The notes under the pieces are model-generated. The model did no database searches and was not told where the DNA came from. It saw only the letters and a list, made by a program, of their open reading frames with translations. From Nocardia otitidiscaviarum NBRC 14405 (lineage in GTDB: Bacteria > Actinomycetota > Actinomycetes > Mycobacteriales > Mycobacteriaceae), in the NCBI RefSeq assembly GCF_000308635.1, contig NZ_BAGD01000044.1, positions 53,493-117,492 of the forward strand: DNA of 64,000 nucleotides, in the 5' to 3' direction. Below, one piece after another: positions 25,333 through 36,111 of the stretch; position 1 is the first letter of the stretch, and each line of letters starts with the position of its first letter. A program made the position numbers and the translations under genes.

Positions 25333-26127
25333 TCAGCTGCCCAGCTTCTTGTAAACCGAGCCGGCGACCACCGAGGTGATGGAACGCGGGCCGAACTGCC
25401 CGGCCAGGCTCATCCCCTTGCTGAGCACGCCCGGGACGATGCGCATCCGGTTGCGGGCCAGGCCGTCGATGGAGATCTTGGCGGCGTGCGCGGCGGAGAC
25501 CCAGACGAAGTCCGGGATCTTGTTGCCCACATCCTCCTGATCCGGATTGTCGGTGCGCACCGGGCCGGGGGCCAGCAGCGTGACGTGAACGCCGGTGTCC
25601 TTGAGTTCACCGCGCAGCGATTCGGAGAAGGTATTGGTGAACGCCTTGCTCGCGGCGTAGGTGGCATTGTTCGGGATGGGCATATTGCCCGCCGCCGAAC
25701 CGGTGATCAGGATGCCGCCCGCGCGCCGCGCCAGCATGCCCGGCAGCACCGCCAGGGACAGATCGTGCACGGCGACGGCATTGAGTTCCATGATGTCGCG
25801 CTCGTAGTCCAGATCCAGGTCGGCCAGCGCCCCGAAGGTGGCCACCCCGGCGTTGTTGCACAGGATCGCGATATCGCGGCCGCTGAGCTCCTTGGCCAGC
25901 GGAGCCCGCTGCTCCCGATCGGACAGGTCCACCGCCCGCACCTCGGCGATCACGCCGTACTTCTCGGTCAGCCGCTGCGCCAGCTGGTTCAACAGATCCT
26001 CGCGCCGGGCGACGAGGATGACGTTGTAGCCGCGCGACGCGAGCTCGGTGGCGAGGGCGGTGCCGATACCGGACGAGGCTCCGGTGACGACGGCACGGTT
26101 GTCAGCGGTGGGTGCGGGAAGACTCAC
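25333..26127 (-). CDS. Short-chain dehydrogenase/reductase, 264 aa
   Basis: Classical SDR: NAD(P)-binding TGASSGIGTALATELASRG near residue 16, NNAGVATFG near 92, catalytic Ser in ILITGSAAG near 142, and YAASKAF with the Tyr-Lys pair near 157. The basic residues VARREDL after the second strand favour NADP(H). The C-terminal GQFGPRSITSVVAGSVYKKLGS is like that of mycobacterial SDRs acting on lipids (for example the CmrA group), but the substrate is unknown. GTG at 26127 is used; no strong ribosome-binding site. Single gene on the minus strand. Confidence 0.87.
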   Translation of the reverse strand: MSLPAPTADNRAVVTGASSGIGTALATELASRGYNVILVARREDLLNQLAQRLTEKYGVIAEVRAVDLSDREQRAPLAKELSGRDIAILCNNAGVATFGALADLDLDYERDIMELNAVAVHDLSLAVLPGMLARRAGGILITGSAAGNMPIPNNATYAASKAFTNTFSESLRGELKDTGVHVTLLAPGPVRTDNPDQEDVGNKIPDFVWVSAAHAAKISIDGLARNRMRIVPGVLSKGMSLAGQFGPRSITSVVAGSVYKKLGS

Positions 26128-26280
26128 GGTTGGCGAGCTTACCCGCCTCCCCGAACCTTCAGCGCGCGGTTGACAGCCGTCGCCAGTCGTGCACGCGCGC
26201 CGGCGGTGAGTGCCGAAACCATGCTGGGCGTACCCGACGAGTTCCCATCGCCTCACGAGATCAGTTGTCGCGTCTGCGGT

Positions 26281-26855
26281 CTACTTCTCCATGAAAGCAA
26301 TGCCCCAGTCGACATGTCCTCGCCAGACGCTGGCGATGCGGCCGCCCTGGACCGCCGGTTTGGGGTCGCCGATGGGGCCGCCGGCGGTGCGAACGGCCGT
26401 GACCGTGGCATCCAGGTCGTCGGCCATGAAGGCGACGCCGACCAGGGCTCGGGGCAGGCCGGAGGTGACGACCTCGATGAAGGCTTCGCCGACGCGGTAG
26501 AAGGCCATTTCCGGGCCGTCGGGGCCGCGCGGGTGGAAGCGGCGGCGCGGGGGCACGCCGAGGACCGCGTTCAGGTCCTCGACCGCCGTGTCCAGGTCGG
26601 GGACCCAGTAGACGATGTGGTCCACGCGGGTCACGCCGTTCGGATGCGGCGCCGCGGGCGGTGCGTCGGTCGTATCCAGCAGGGCCGGGACATCCAGCAG
26701 CGCCGGGTCGGCGTGCACCTCGTCGAAGCCCCACGCGGGTTCGCCGAAGGTGCACGTCACCTGGCCGATACGCACGGTGCCGTCGGTGACGGTGAACCCG
26801 AGTGCGGCCCAGGCCCGCTCGTCTCCGGGCAGGCCGAGGCGGGTCAGCAGCGGCA

Positions 26856-26856
<1 letters not shown>
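26281..26856 (-). CDS. VOC-family (glyoxalase-like) protein, 191 aa
   Basis: Vicinal-oxygen-chelate fold protein. Residues 75-185 contain VTRVDHIVYWVPDLDTAVEDLNAVLG, a typical VOC domain start, and FYRVGEAFIEVVTSG and VAFMADDLDATVTAVRTAGG. The N-terminal 70 residues look like a second, degenerate half. Metal ligands are probably the histidine of VDHIV and E in FIEVV. The ATG overlaps the stop of the upstream reductase gene (TAATG), so it is translationally coupled and likely acts in the same pathway, perhaps on a CoA-linked intermediate. Exact reaction unknown. Confidence 0.85.
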
Positions 26857-28901
<2,045 letters not shown>

Positions 28902-29477
28902 TCAAGGCGCGGGCGACGGGGCTGTGTCGCCTCGCGGGTCCGTGTCCCGCCGCAGGGCGGCGAGGATTTCATCGCACCAGTCGACGAACCCCTCCTCGAC
29001 GCGGATGCCGCCGCGCAGGACGAGGTACTGGTGCAGGGCCGTTCCGGAGAGTCGATCCGGTGCGGAGAAGTCCTTCTTCTCGAAGGCGCGATACAGCTCC
29101 AGTCGTTGGGCGTGCTGATCGCGCAGGCGGGCCACCTCGGTGCAGAGCGTGGGGATGTCGCCGTGTGAGGCGGCGCGCAGCTTCACGCCCAGCTCGTTGC
29201 GCATGGGGCCGATATCCAGCGGTTCGGCGATCCAGCGGGTGAGTTCGGCTCGCCCGGCGTCGCTGACCGTGTACACCTTCTTGTCCGGTCGCCCGTCCTG
29301 TGCCACGGCCTCGGCGCTCACCCAGCCATGCTCTTCCATACGCTTGAGAACGCGGTAGATCTGCTGGTGGGTGGCGTTCCAGAAGAAGCCGATGGATTTG
29401 TCGAAGCGACGCGCCAGTTCGTAGCCCGAACTGGCGCGCTCGGTCAGCGATACCAGCAACGCGTGTTCGAGGGCCAT
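28902..29477 (-). CDS. PadR-family transcriptional regulator, 191 aa
   Basis: N-terminal winged helix (ERASSGYELARRFDKSIGFFWNATHQQIYRVLKRMEEHGWV, residues about 12-50), with C-terminal helices for dimerisation; the length puts it in the longer PadR subgroup. The ATG at 29477 (MALEHALLVSL) matches the family. It lies 18 bp upstream of fadH on the same strand, and divergent from the MFS gene; the intergenic DNA carries a perfect 22-bp inverted repeat that is likely its operator. It may thus regulate itself, fadH and the transporter. Confidence 0.9.
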   Translation of the reverse strand: MALEHALLVSLTERASSGYELARRFDKSIGFFWNATHQQIYRVLKRMEEHGWVSAEAVAQDGRPDKKVYTVSDAGRAELTRWIAEPLDIGPMRNELGVKLRAASHGDIPTLCTEVARLRDQHAQRLELYRAFEKKDFSAPDRLSGTALHQYLVLRGGIRVEEGFVDWCDEILAALRRDTDPRGDTAPSPAP

Positions 29478-29504
29478 GTGCCGAGAATAACTGCGACGAC
29501 TTGT

Positions 29505-29526
29505 ACTATGCAACTCGGTGCATAGT
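29505..29526. promoter_or_regulatory. Perfect palindrome ACTATGCA-N6-TGCATAGT, likely PadR operator
   Basis: An 8-bp inverted repeat with 6-bp spacer, with no mismatch, 28 bp upstream of the PadR start and upstream of the divergent MFS gene. PadR proteins bind ATGN-type dyads (ATGT-N8-ACAT and variants), and ATGCA/TGCAT fits. Direct binding is inferred. Confidence 0.6.
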
Positions 29527-29611
29527 GAGCCTGGGCACGGCCGCAGGGCCGCCGCGTGCACGGTGGCGTGTTTCCCGCCGCCGTTTCCGATTCGTCGCAT
29601 ACCCTGCGCTG

Positions 29612-30976
29612 ATGGCGGAGGTTTCGGGTCAGGCGACGGTCGGGCAGGCCAGTGGCCGCGGGCAGGTGGTCGCGTGGGGGCTGTGGGACTGGGGTTCGGC
29701 GGCGTTCAATGCCGTGATCCTCACCTTCGTATTCTCGGTGTACCTCACCGACAAGGTGGGCGAGAATCTGCCCGGTGACATCTCGGCGAGCGCCTGGCTG
29801 GGGTGGGCGCTGGGGGCGGCGGGTCTTGTGGTGGCCCTCACCGCGCCGGTGAGCGGTCAGTGGTTCGACGCCACCGCCAAACGCAAACTCTCCCTGGCGA
29901 TTCTGACCGGACTGACCGTGCTGAGCATGTCGCTCATGTTCTTCGTGCGCGACGACTATCACTACCTGTGGCTGGGTCTGGTGCTGCTGGCCTTCGGCTC
30001 GGCCTTCTTCGAACTCGCGAACGTCCCCTACAACGCCATGCTGCGCCAGGTCTCCACGCCCGCCACGGTGGGCCGCGTCTCCGGATTCGGCTGGGCCATG
30101 GGCTATTTCGGCGGCATCCTGCTGCTGCTCATCTGCTATTTCGGTTTCATCAGCGGTGACGGCGATTTCCGCGGTCTGTTCGGCGTCCCCACCGATACCG
30201 GCCTGAACATCCGGCTGGTGGCGGTGCTGGCGGCCGTCTGGTTCGCCGCCTTCGCCCTGCCGGTGCTGTTCCTGGTTCCGGAGTTGCCGCGTACCGACGC
30301 CGATCCCGGTGCGGCCGTGCGGGTTCGGACCGGCAGCAGACTGACCGGCTGGTGGCGCGCCCTGCTCACCTCGTACCGGGTGCTGTGGCGAGACCTGCGT
30401 GAACTCTGGCGCGTCGACCGCCGCACGGTCGGTTTCCTGCTGGCCAGCGCGGTCTTCCGCGACGGCCTGGCCGGCGTCTTCACCTTCGGCGCGGTCCTGG
30501 CCGTGAACGTCTACGGCATCGCCGACGCCGACGTGCTGCTGTTCGGTATCGCCGCGAACGTGGTCGCCGCCCTCGGCGCCGTCGTCGCGGGCCGTTTCGA
30601 CGACCGCGTCGGCCCCAAATCCGTCATCGTGGTGTCACTGGTGTCCATGATCATCTGCGGCACCGCCCTACTCGCCGTCTCCGGCCCCCTCATGTTCTGG
30701 ATCTTCGGCCTCCTGCTCACCGTCTTCGTCGGCCCCGCCCAAGCCTCCGCCCGCTCCTTCCTCGCCCGCCTCGCCCCACCCGGCCGCGAAGGCCAGATGT
30801 TCGGCCTCTACACCACCACCGGCCGAGCCGTATCCTTCCTCGCCCCCACCCTTTTCGGCCTTTTCGCCTACGCCTTCGACGCCGACCGCGCGGGCATAGT
30901 CGGCCTGCTGCTGGTGCTGACGATCGGCCTACTCGCCCTGCTGCCGGTGCGCGCCCCCGCGCTGCGCGCCGACTGA
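29612..30976 (+). CDS. MFS transporter, UMF1/Atg22-like, 454 aa
   Basis: About 12 transmembrane segments. Early WGLWDWGSAAFNAVILTFVFSVYL and GSAFFELANVPYNAMLRQVS are signatures of the UMF1 (Atg22-like) branch of the major facilitator superfamily, proposed exporters of amino acids or other small molecules. The central cytoplasmic loop (LTSYRVLWRDLRELWRVDRR) is basic. ATG at 29612 is used; a start at 29501 would run through the PadR operator. Substrate unknown. Divergent from padR-like, so possibly induced by the same ligand. Confidence 0.9.
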   Translation: MAEVSGQATVGQASGRGQVVAWGLWDWGSAAFNAVILTFVFSVYLTDKVGENLPGDISASAWLGWALGAAGLVVALTAPVSGQWFDATAKRKLSLAILTGLTVLSMSLMFFVRDDYHYLWLGLVLLAFGSAFFELANVPYNAMLRQVSTPATVGRVSGFGWAMGYFGGILLLLICYFGFISGDGDFRGLFGVPTDTGLNIRLVAVLAAVWFAAFALPVLFLVPELPRTDADPGAAVRVRTGSRLTGWWRALLTSYRVLWRDLRELWRVDRRTVGFLLASAVFRDGLAGVFTFGAVLAVNVYGIADADVLLFGIAANVVAALGAVVAGRFDDRVGPKSVIVVSLVSMIICGTALLAVSGPLMFWIFGLLLTVFVGPAQASARSFLARLAPPGREGQMFGLYTTTGRAVSFLAPTLFGLFAYAFDADRAGIVGLLLVLTIGLLALLPVRAPALRAD

Positions 30977-30980
30977 CGGC

Positions 30981-31601
30981 TCACGGGCGCCAGGCGCTCA
31001 TGCCGAGGGAGATCAGTCGGACCTGGCGGACGGCGGTGTCGATCAGGTGGGCGCGGTCGCGGGGGGCGGCGGTGATGTAGTCGGCTATGCGGGCGGCGAC
31101 GGTGGAGACGATGAGGTCGGCGGCCAGTTCGAGGTCGTCGTGGGACCAGGTGTCGAGGGCGCGGATGCGGGAGAGGTCGACCACCAGTTCCCGGACTATG
31201 AGCTGTAGTTCGACGGAGATGGCGCCGCGCAGGGCCGCGGAACCGCCGTGGCGTTCGCGGAGCAGGAATCCGTAGAGATCTTCCTTGCCGTCGACTTGCT
31301 CGAAGACGAAGCGGACGGTCTCGGCCAGACGGGCGTCGGGGGTGCGGCGCAGTTCCCGCAGGGCCAGGCGGAGTTCGCGCACGCCCTGATCGACCAGGGT
31401 GGCGCCGAGTTCGTCGAGAGAGGTGAAGTGCCGGTAGAAGGCGGTCGGCACGATGCCCGCGGAGCGGGCGATCTCGCGCAGGCTCAGGGCGGCGAAACCG
31501 CGGTCGGCGGCGAGAGCGAGGGTGCCTTCGAGGAGCGCGGCGCGGGTGCGTTCCTTGCGTTCGACTCGGGTAGCTGCCTGCTCGCTCACGTCGATGAGCA
31601 T
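30981..31601 (-). CDS. TetR-family transcriptional regulator, 206 aa
   Basis: TetR helix-turn-helix at residues about 30-60 (FAALSLREIARSAGIVPTAFYRHFTSLDELGATLV). The C-terminal ligand-binding region is helical. This form, with the RERHGGSAALRGAI stretch, is typical of actinobacterial regulators of fatty-acid metabolism. It is divergent from the reductase-desaturase operon, with about 200 bp between containing an 8-bp inverted repeat, so control of membrane-lipid unsaturation is a sound inference. ATG at 31601 is preferred to 31628. Confidence 0.88.
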   Translation of the reverse strand: MLIDVSEQAATRVERKERTRAALLEGTLALAADRGFAALSLREIARSAGIVPTAFYRHFTSLDELGATLVDQGVRELRLALRELRRTPDARLAETVRFVFEQVDGKEDLYGFLLRERHGGSAALRGAISVELQLIVRELVVDLSRIRALDTWSHDDLELAADLIVSTVAARIADYITAAPRDRAHLIDTAVRQVRLISLGMSAWRP

Positions 31602-31705
31602 ACATGCGTTCACATTCAGTTCCTTCACGAGATGTCGCGTGGGTCACACGAACTGCTGGTTGCACTCGAGGCTGGGTACTCGGCAGACTAGTTCAGTGTA
31701 CAGAT

Positions 31706-31744
31706 GTGCACCGAAAAGTTGGCGAGCTAGTGCTCCCGGTGCAC
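31706..31744. promoter_or_regulatory. Inverted repeat GTGCACCG-N23-CGGTGCAC upstream of the reductase-desaturase operon
   Basis: Two perfect 8-bp arms, each containing the palindrome GTGCAC, are spaced 31 bp centre to centre (about three helical turns), lying between the TetR gene and the operon start at 31800. A pair of bound dimers on one helix face would fit TetR cooperativity; the binder is inferred. Confidence 0.45.
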
Positions 31745-31799
31745 CGCAAGATCGACGGGGCGCGCCGAGGCGAACTCGGCGACGCGACAGGAGGCCCGC

Positions 31800-32876
31800 A
31801 TGGTTGGACTGCTCGAACTGGTGCAGACGCTCACCAGCCCGCACCCGCTGGACCGCTATCTCGAGCTGGTGCGCCCGACCTTGACCGTGCGCGATATGCG
31901 CGCCGAGATCACCCACGTGCGCCGTCATCCGGGGCCGGGCAGCGCGGAGGGCTCGGTGACCCTGACCCTGCGCCCCACCCGGCAGTGGACCGGACACCTG
32001 GCGGGCCAGTACGTGCAGATCGGCGTGGTCATCGACGGGGTGCGCCACACCCGCTGCTATTCACCGGTGAATACGCAGAACCGCCGCGACCGGCATATCG
32101 AACTCACCGTCAAGGCCCACCCGAACGGCCTCGTCTCCCAGTACCTCAACGCGCACGCCATTCCCGGCATGGTGGTGGACCTGTCCCCGGCGGCTGGGGT
32201 GTTCCACCTGCCGGACCCGCGCCCGGACAAGATCGTGCTCATCAGCGGTGGCAGCGGCATCACCCCGGTGCTGTCCATGCTGCGTACGCTGGCGGCCGAG
32301 AGCTACGCCGGCCAGGTCGTCTTCCTGCATTACAACCGTGCTCCGGAAATGGTGCCGCACCGCGCCGAACTCGACGCCATCGCCATGCAGCACGGCAATG
32401 TGCGCATCGAGCTGCTGTATCCGGAACGCGATCCGGGGCACCGCTTCTCCTACGACCAGTTGGAGGAGTTCGCCCCCTGGTTCGCCGACGCCGAGACCTA
32501 CCTGTGCGGCCCGCCCGCGCTCATGAACGCCGTGCGCACCGTCTACGAGGCCGAGCAACTGGCCGACCACCTGCACAGCGAGGAGTTCACGCTCTCGGTG
32601 GCACCGGCCGATCCGGACGCCGCCGAGGGTGAGGTCACCTTCTCCGGCAGCGGCGTCACCGCCGCCAATTCCGGCGCGACCCTGCTCGAGCAGGCCGAGG
32701 CCGCCGGACTCACGCCCGAATACGGCTGCCGCATGGGGATCTGCTTCTCCTGCACGGCGGTCAAGACCAGCGGGTGCACCCGCAACCTGCGCACCGGGGA
32801 GCTCGACAGCGACCCGGATCAGCCCATCCAGCTCTGCATCAACGCCCCGGTCGGGGACGTTGACATCGCCATCTGA
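31800..32876 (+). CDS. Ferredoxin reductase-type oxidoreductase partner of DesA3, 358 aa
   Basis: Single-chain NAD(P)H reductase that feeds electrons to the desaturase. Order: FAD-binding barrel (YVQIGVVIDGVRHTRCYSPVN near residue 70; the RxYS-type motif), NAD(P)-binding lobe (ISGGSGITPVLSMLR near 150, YLCGPPALMN near 235), then a plant-type [2Fe-2S] domain with CRMGICFSCTAVKTSGC and a distal Cys (LCINAP) near 310-345. It closely resembles M. tuberculosis Rv3230c, which with DesA3 forms the stearoyl-CoA desaturase system. ATG at 31800 has a GGAGG site; the desaturase follows 15 bp after the stop. Confidence 0.93.
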   Translation: MVGLLELVQTLTSPHPLDRYLELVRPTLTVRDMRAEITHVRRHPGPGSAEGSVTLTLRPTRQWTGHLAGQYVQIGVVIDGVRHTRCYSPVNTQNRRDRHIELTVKAHPNGLVSQYLNAHAIPGMVVDLSPAAGVFHLPDPRPDKIVLISGGSGITPVLSMLRTLAAESYAGQVVFLHYNRAPEMVPHRAELDAIAMQHGNVRIELLYPERDPGHRFSYDQLEEFAPWFADAETYLCGPPALMNAVRTVYEAEQLADHLHSEEFTLSVAPADPDAAEGEVTFSGSGVTAANSGATLLEQAEAAGLTPEYGCRMGICFSCTAVKTSGCTRNLRTGELDSDPDQPIQLCINAPVGDVDIAI

Positions 32877-32891
32877 AAAGGAGGGTTCATC

Positions 32892-34040
32892 ATGGCGATT
32901 CTGACCGAAACCACCGCGGGACCCCTGGTCCTGTCCGCCGAGCAGGTCGAGGAGATCGGCCGCGAACTCGACGAACTGCGCGCCCGTGTCGTCGCCGATC
33001 TGGGCGAGCGCGACCGCGAATACATCTACAAGATCATCAAGGCGCAGCGCGGTTTCGAAATCGCCGGGCGCGGCCTGATGTACCTGGGCTTCCTGCCGCC
33101 GTTCTGGCTGGCGGGCGTGGCCGCCCTGGGCGTGTCCAAGATCCTCGACAATATGGAGATCGGCCACAACGTCATGCACGGCCAGTACGACTGGATGCGT
33201 GAGCCGGGCCTGAACTCGCGGGTGTTCGAGTGGGATACGGTCTGCCCCGCCGACCAGTGGAAGCACTCGCACAACTACATGCACCACACCTTCACCAACA
33301 TCCACGACATGGACCGGGATATCGGCTACGGCATCCTGCGTATCGACGAGGGCCAGAAGTGGAACCCCTACTACCTCGGCAACCCCATCTACGCGTTCTG
33401 GCTGATGGTGCTGTTCGAGTGGGGCGTCATGCTGCACGACCTCGAGGCCGAGAACATCGTGCAGGGCAAGCGCAAGTGGGCGGATATCAAGCCGCTGCTG
33501 ATCGGACAGTGGCGCAAGTCCGGGCGGCAGGTGCTCAAGGACTACATCGTGTTCCCGGCGCTCACCGGGCCGCTGTTCCTGTCCACGCTGGCGGGCAATG
33601 CGGCCGCCAACCTGATCCGCAACGTATGGGCCTTCTCGATCATCTTCTGTGGGCACTTCCCCTCCGGCGTACAGACGTTCACCAAGGAGGAGACCGCCGA
33701 GGAGACCCGCGGTGAGTGGTACGTCCGGCAGATGCTGGGTTCGGCCAATATCACCGGCGGCAAGCTGTTCCACATCATGTCGGGCAACCTGTCGCACCAG
33801 ATCGAGCACCACCTGTTCCCGGATCTGCCCGCCAACCGCTACCCGGAGATCGCGCCCCAGGTCCGCGCGCTGTGCGAGAAGTACGGCCTGCCGTACAACA
33901 CCGGTCGGCTCGGCAAGCAGATCGGCTCGGTGTGGGCAAAGCTGTTCAAGCTGGCACTGCCGGACTTCCTCGTCAAGAAGTCGCCGCAGCCGGGTGTTAT
34001 CGTCATGCGGCGGGGGAAGCCGAGCGAAGTGGGCGTTTAG
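32892..34040 (+). CDS. desA3: Acyl-CoA delta-9 desaturase (DesA3-type), 382 aa
   Basis: Membrane di-iron desaturase that introduces a cis double bond into stearoyl- or palmitoyl-CoA. The three histidine boxes are intact: GHNVMHG (residues 91-97), HSHNYMHH (125-132) and HQIEHH (302-307). Two hydrophobic stretches lie around 62-82 and 165-183, with another near 224-252. The AAGG ribosome-binding site is good. In mycobacteria DesA3 supplies oleate for lipids and is inhibited by thiacetazone-type drugs. It is the second gene of a three-gene operon; the third starts directly at its stop. Confidence 0.94.
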   Translation: MAILTETTAGPLVLSAEQVEEIGRELDELRARVVADLGERDREYIYKIIKAQRGFEIAGRGLMYLGFLPPFWLAGVAALGVSKILDNMEIGHNVMHGQYDWMREPGLNSRVFEWDTVCPADQWKHSHNYMHHTFTNIHDMDRDIGYGILRIDEGQKWNPYYLGNPIYAFWLMVLFEWGVMLHDLEAENIVQGKRKWADIKPLLIGQWRKSGRQVLKDYIVFPALTGPLFLSTLAGNAAANLIRNVWAFSIIFCGHFPSGVQTFTKEETAEETRGEWYVRQMLGSANITGGKLFHIMSGNLSHQIEHHLFPDLPANRYPEIAPQVRALCEKYGLPYNTGRLGKQIGSVWAKLFKLALPDFLVKKSPQPGVIVMRRGKPSEVGV

Positions 34041-34382
34041 ATGATCGGAAAATTCGAGAGCAACAAGGATCTGATCCAGGAATTGACGTCGTCGGGCGCG
34101 AAGCACGTCGGCAATATCGCGAACATCATCACCGGCACCGTGGCCGAGGTGACCCGCGAGATCGGCGACTGGATCACCGACGCCATCGAGATGCGTGAGG
34201 CCGCCGCGGCCGCCGCCCGGGACGCCGAGGCACAGCGTGCCGCGGAGGGTGATGCGGCGAGCAGTGCCGATGGTCGCGACGATGACGCGGATAGCGCTGC
34301 GCCGCAAGATATCTCGACCAAGCGTTCGCCGTCCGGCGACGTCATCGACGCCGAGGTCGTGGTTGAACCTCGCCACTACTGA
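34041..34382 (+). CDS. Small hypothetical protein coupled to desA3, 113 aa
   Basis: Not recognised. The ATG follows the desaturase TAG stop without a gap (34038-34041), implying translational coupling. Residues 1-60 form an amphipathic helix-rich region (IGKFESNKDLIQEL, NIANIITGTVAEVTREIGDWITDAIEMREAAAAAARDAEAQRA), then a disordered acidic Asp/Ser/Ala-rich stretch and a short C-terminus. No transmembrane segment or signal is present. It could be a membrane-peripheral partner, stabiliser or regulator of the desaturase. In M. tuberculosis desA3 has no such downstream partner. Confidence 0.7.
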   Translation: MIGKFESNKDLIQELTSSGAKHVGNIANIITGTVAEVTREIGDWITDAIEMREAAAAAARDAEAQRAAEGDAASSADGRDDDADSAAPQDISTKRSPSGDVIDAEVVVEPRHY

Positions 34383-34452
34383 CCCGTCATAACGGCGCGC
34401 CACCCGGCGACGCCCCGTGTCGCCGGGTCCTGCGACCGATCATCCGCGCGGG

Positions 34453-35175
34453 TCACCACACCGGTAGCCGACGCCGGTGCTCGGCCACGTCGGTGATCAG
34501 ATCCCGGTAGCCGTCGGCCAGCTCGGCCAGGCGATACCAGAGCAGATGAGTTTCCCGGTCGACGCCGCGCCGGCCATTGCGCCGCGCGGCGTCGTCGCCG
34601 TTCCTGGCGATGTGTTCCCGGCCGGTGCCATTGCCTCGTGCGGAATCGTCGGCACCGCCGCGTGGGCCGTCGCCGGTGTGGACCGGTGGTCCGTCACCTC
34701 GATGGGGTCCGGTGCGGGGGCGGGGGCGGCCGTCGGCCGTGGGGGGCCGGGCGGAACTGCTGGGCATGCCCAAAGCCTGTTGTGCCGCAACCCATTTCGC
34801 CGCCATTCGATCGATGACCGCGCCCAGGGTCTCGGTGTGCAGCGAGGCTCCGCTGCGATGCGCGATATTGGCGGCCACCCAGGTGTCGATGCGTTCGACG
34901 AGTTCGCCGCGGCGGGCGTCGATGTTCTCCACGAGCTGGCTGCACTCGGCGACCCGGCGGGGAGTCGCGCCGGTGGCGTGCGCGGCCTGCTGCGCGTGGC
35001 GGCGGCATTCGTGGCATCGCACCAGCTCGTGGGCGGCATCCAGGACCTCCCGGTCCGGGCGCTCGGTGGTGACGGGTTCGCGGAAGGCGCGTAACAGGGT
35101 GGCGGGCGCGGGTAGCCGCGTCCCGGAGACCGGTAGCTCGTCCCCGAAAACCGCTGCGCCGTAGTCGGTTGTCAT
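34453..35175 (-). CDS. DUF4254 domain-containing protein, 240 aa
   Basis: Family typical of Nocardia and relatives, of unknown function. Core features: LVENIDARRGELVERIDTWVAANI (residues about 83-106), SLHTETLGAVIDRMAAKWV near 115, and the C-terminal LLWYRLAELADGYRDLITDV near 210. Between the two conserved halves lies a long low-complexity insert rich in Arg, Gly and Pro (about 138-195) that looks disordered and differs from most homologues. ATG at 35175 follows a GGTGGAAG site. It is on its own, next to the conservon, convergent with the desA3 operon. Confidence 0.8.
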   Translation of the reverse strand: MTTDYGAAVFGDELPVSGTRLPAPATLLRAFREPVTTERPDREVLDAAHELVRCHECRRHAQQAAHATGATPRRVAECSQLVENIDARRGELVERIDTWVAANIAHRSGASLHTETLGAVIDRMAAKWVAAQQALGMPSSSARPPTADGRPRPRTGPHRGDGPPVHTGDGPRGGADDSARGNGTGREHIARNGDDAARRNGRRGVDRETHLLWYRLAELADGYRDLITDVAEHRRRLPVW

Positions 35176-35633
35176 ACTTCCACCCTCGACTGTCTGTGGT
35201 GTTGGATGCGCCAGGGCCGAGGGGGTTTCGGGGAGGGGCTCCCCTCGGCTCCGGCGCAGCCCCGTATGGCGGAACGCACAGCCCACCACTCAAACGACAC
35301 GGTGAAGAAACCGGGAAATCCGCGACGATGCGATGAGAAGACTGTCCGAAATACGGGACATATTCAGGTTGGCGCGACTGTCGGAGACGCGCAACCAGCG
35401 GGCGCGCGATTCGCCGAAGCTGCCGGGGAATCGTTATACACCATTACGGGACGGTCACACACGGGGTGCGGTTCGAGGCGATTCGACACCTGAGTGCCCG
35501 GCTTGCCGGCGCGGGTGGGCCACGCGCCGGGACCGTCGGCGCATGCGGCCCGGTGATCGCCAGGCGCATCGATGGCAATCCGCAGGGCGTGGCGACCGGG
35601 CCGGACGGGTCCGCGGGGATAGCCTCGATATTC
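35176..35633. other. Long intergenic region between DUF4254 gene and hypothetical gene
   Basis: About 458 bp. No gene is convincing here: short open frames lack ribosome-binding sites and have irregular codon use. A TATACA element near 35435 resembles a -10 box for the downstream gene. An AT-richer patch (35300-35380) contrasts with its surroundings. Confidence 0.4.
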
Positions 35634-35954
35634 GTGCCAGCATACGTGTCCTCACCGGAGCTGACCTTCGGTTTCATGTTCGCTCTGGAAGACCCGGAGC
35701 GAATCGCGGAAGTGGTGCGCACGCTCATGGTTCGCCGGACCGTGTCGGTGTTCCGGCTCGCGCACCTGTCCACCGACAACGGCCCGCCGGAGCGCTATGT
35801 CGTCAACTGGGCCGCCATTCCGCAGATCTCCATCACCACCGCCGCGCCCGAGCCGGACGAGTTGCGTACCTCGGCGACGATGCTGGTCAACGCCTTCCTG
35901 GGGGAGGACGGCGAGGTGAGTCTGTATTCGGCCGGGGCGCAGCCGCCGGGATAG
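35634..35954 (+). CDS. Hypothetical protein, 106 aa
   Basis: Not recognised. From the GTG at 35634 the protein is soluble, beta-rich and regular in codon use: VSSPELTFGFMFALEDPERIAEVVRTLMVRRTVSVFRLA, then VVNWAAIPQISITT. The frame is open upstream to 35466, but the added 56 residues have rare codons (AGG, ATA) and no ribosome-binding site, so the shorter form is preferred. No signal peptide or membrane segment. It sits between the DUF4254 gene and the conservon region, alone on the plus strand. Confidence 0.5.
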   Translation: MPAYVSSPELTFGFMFALEDPERIAEVVRTLMVRRTVSVFRLAHLSTDNGPPERYVVNWAAIPQISITTAAPEPDELRTSATMLVNAFLGEDGEVSLYSAGAQPPG

Positions 35955-36111
35955 GCGCGCATCGGCTTTCGTTACGGTGACACTACCCACAACGGGACTC
36001 AGCGATCTCTCAGCTACCGGCCAGTGCGCTGTAAGTCTGCGTCGGCAGTGTGGTCACGTCCACGGCGGGAAATCCTCGCCGGGGGCGCCATACGACAGAG
36101 AGGTTGATTCC

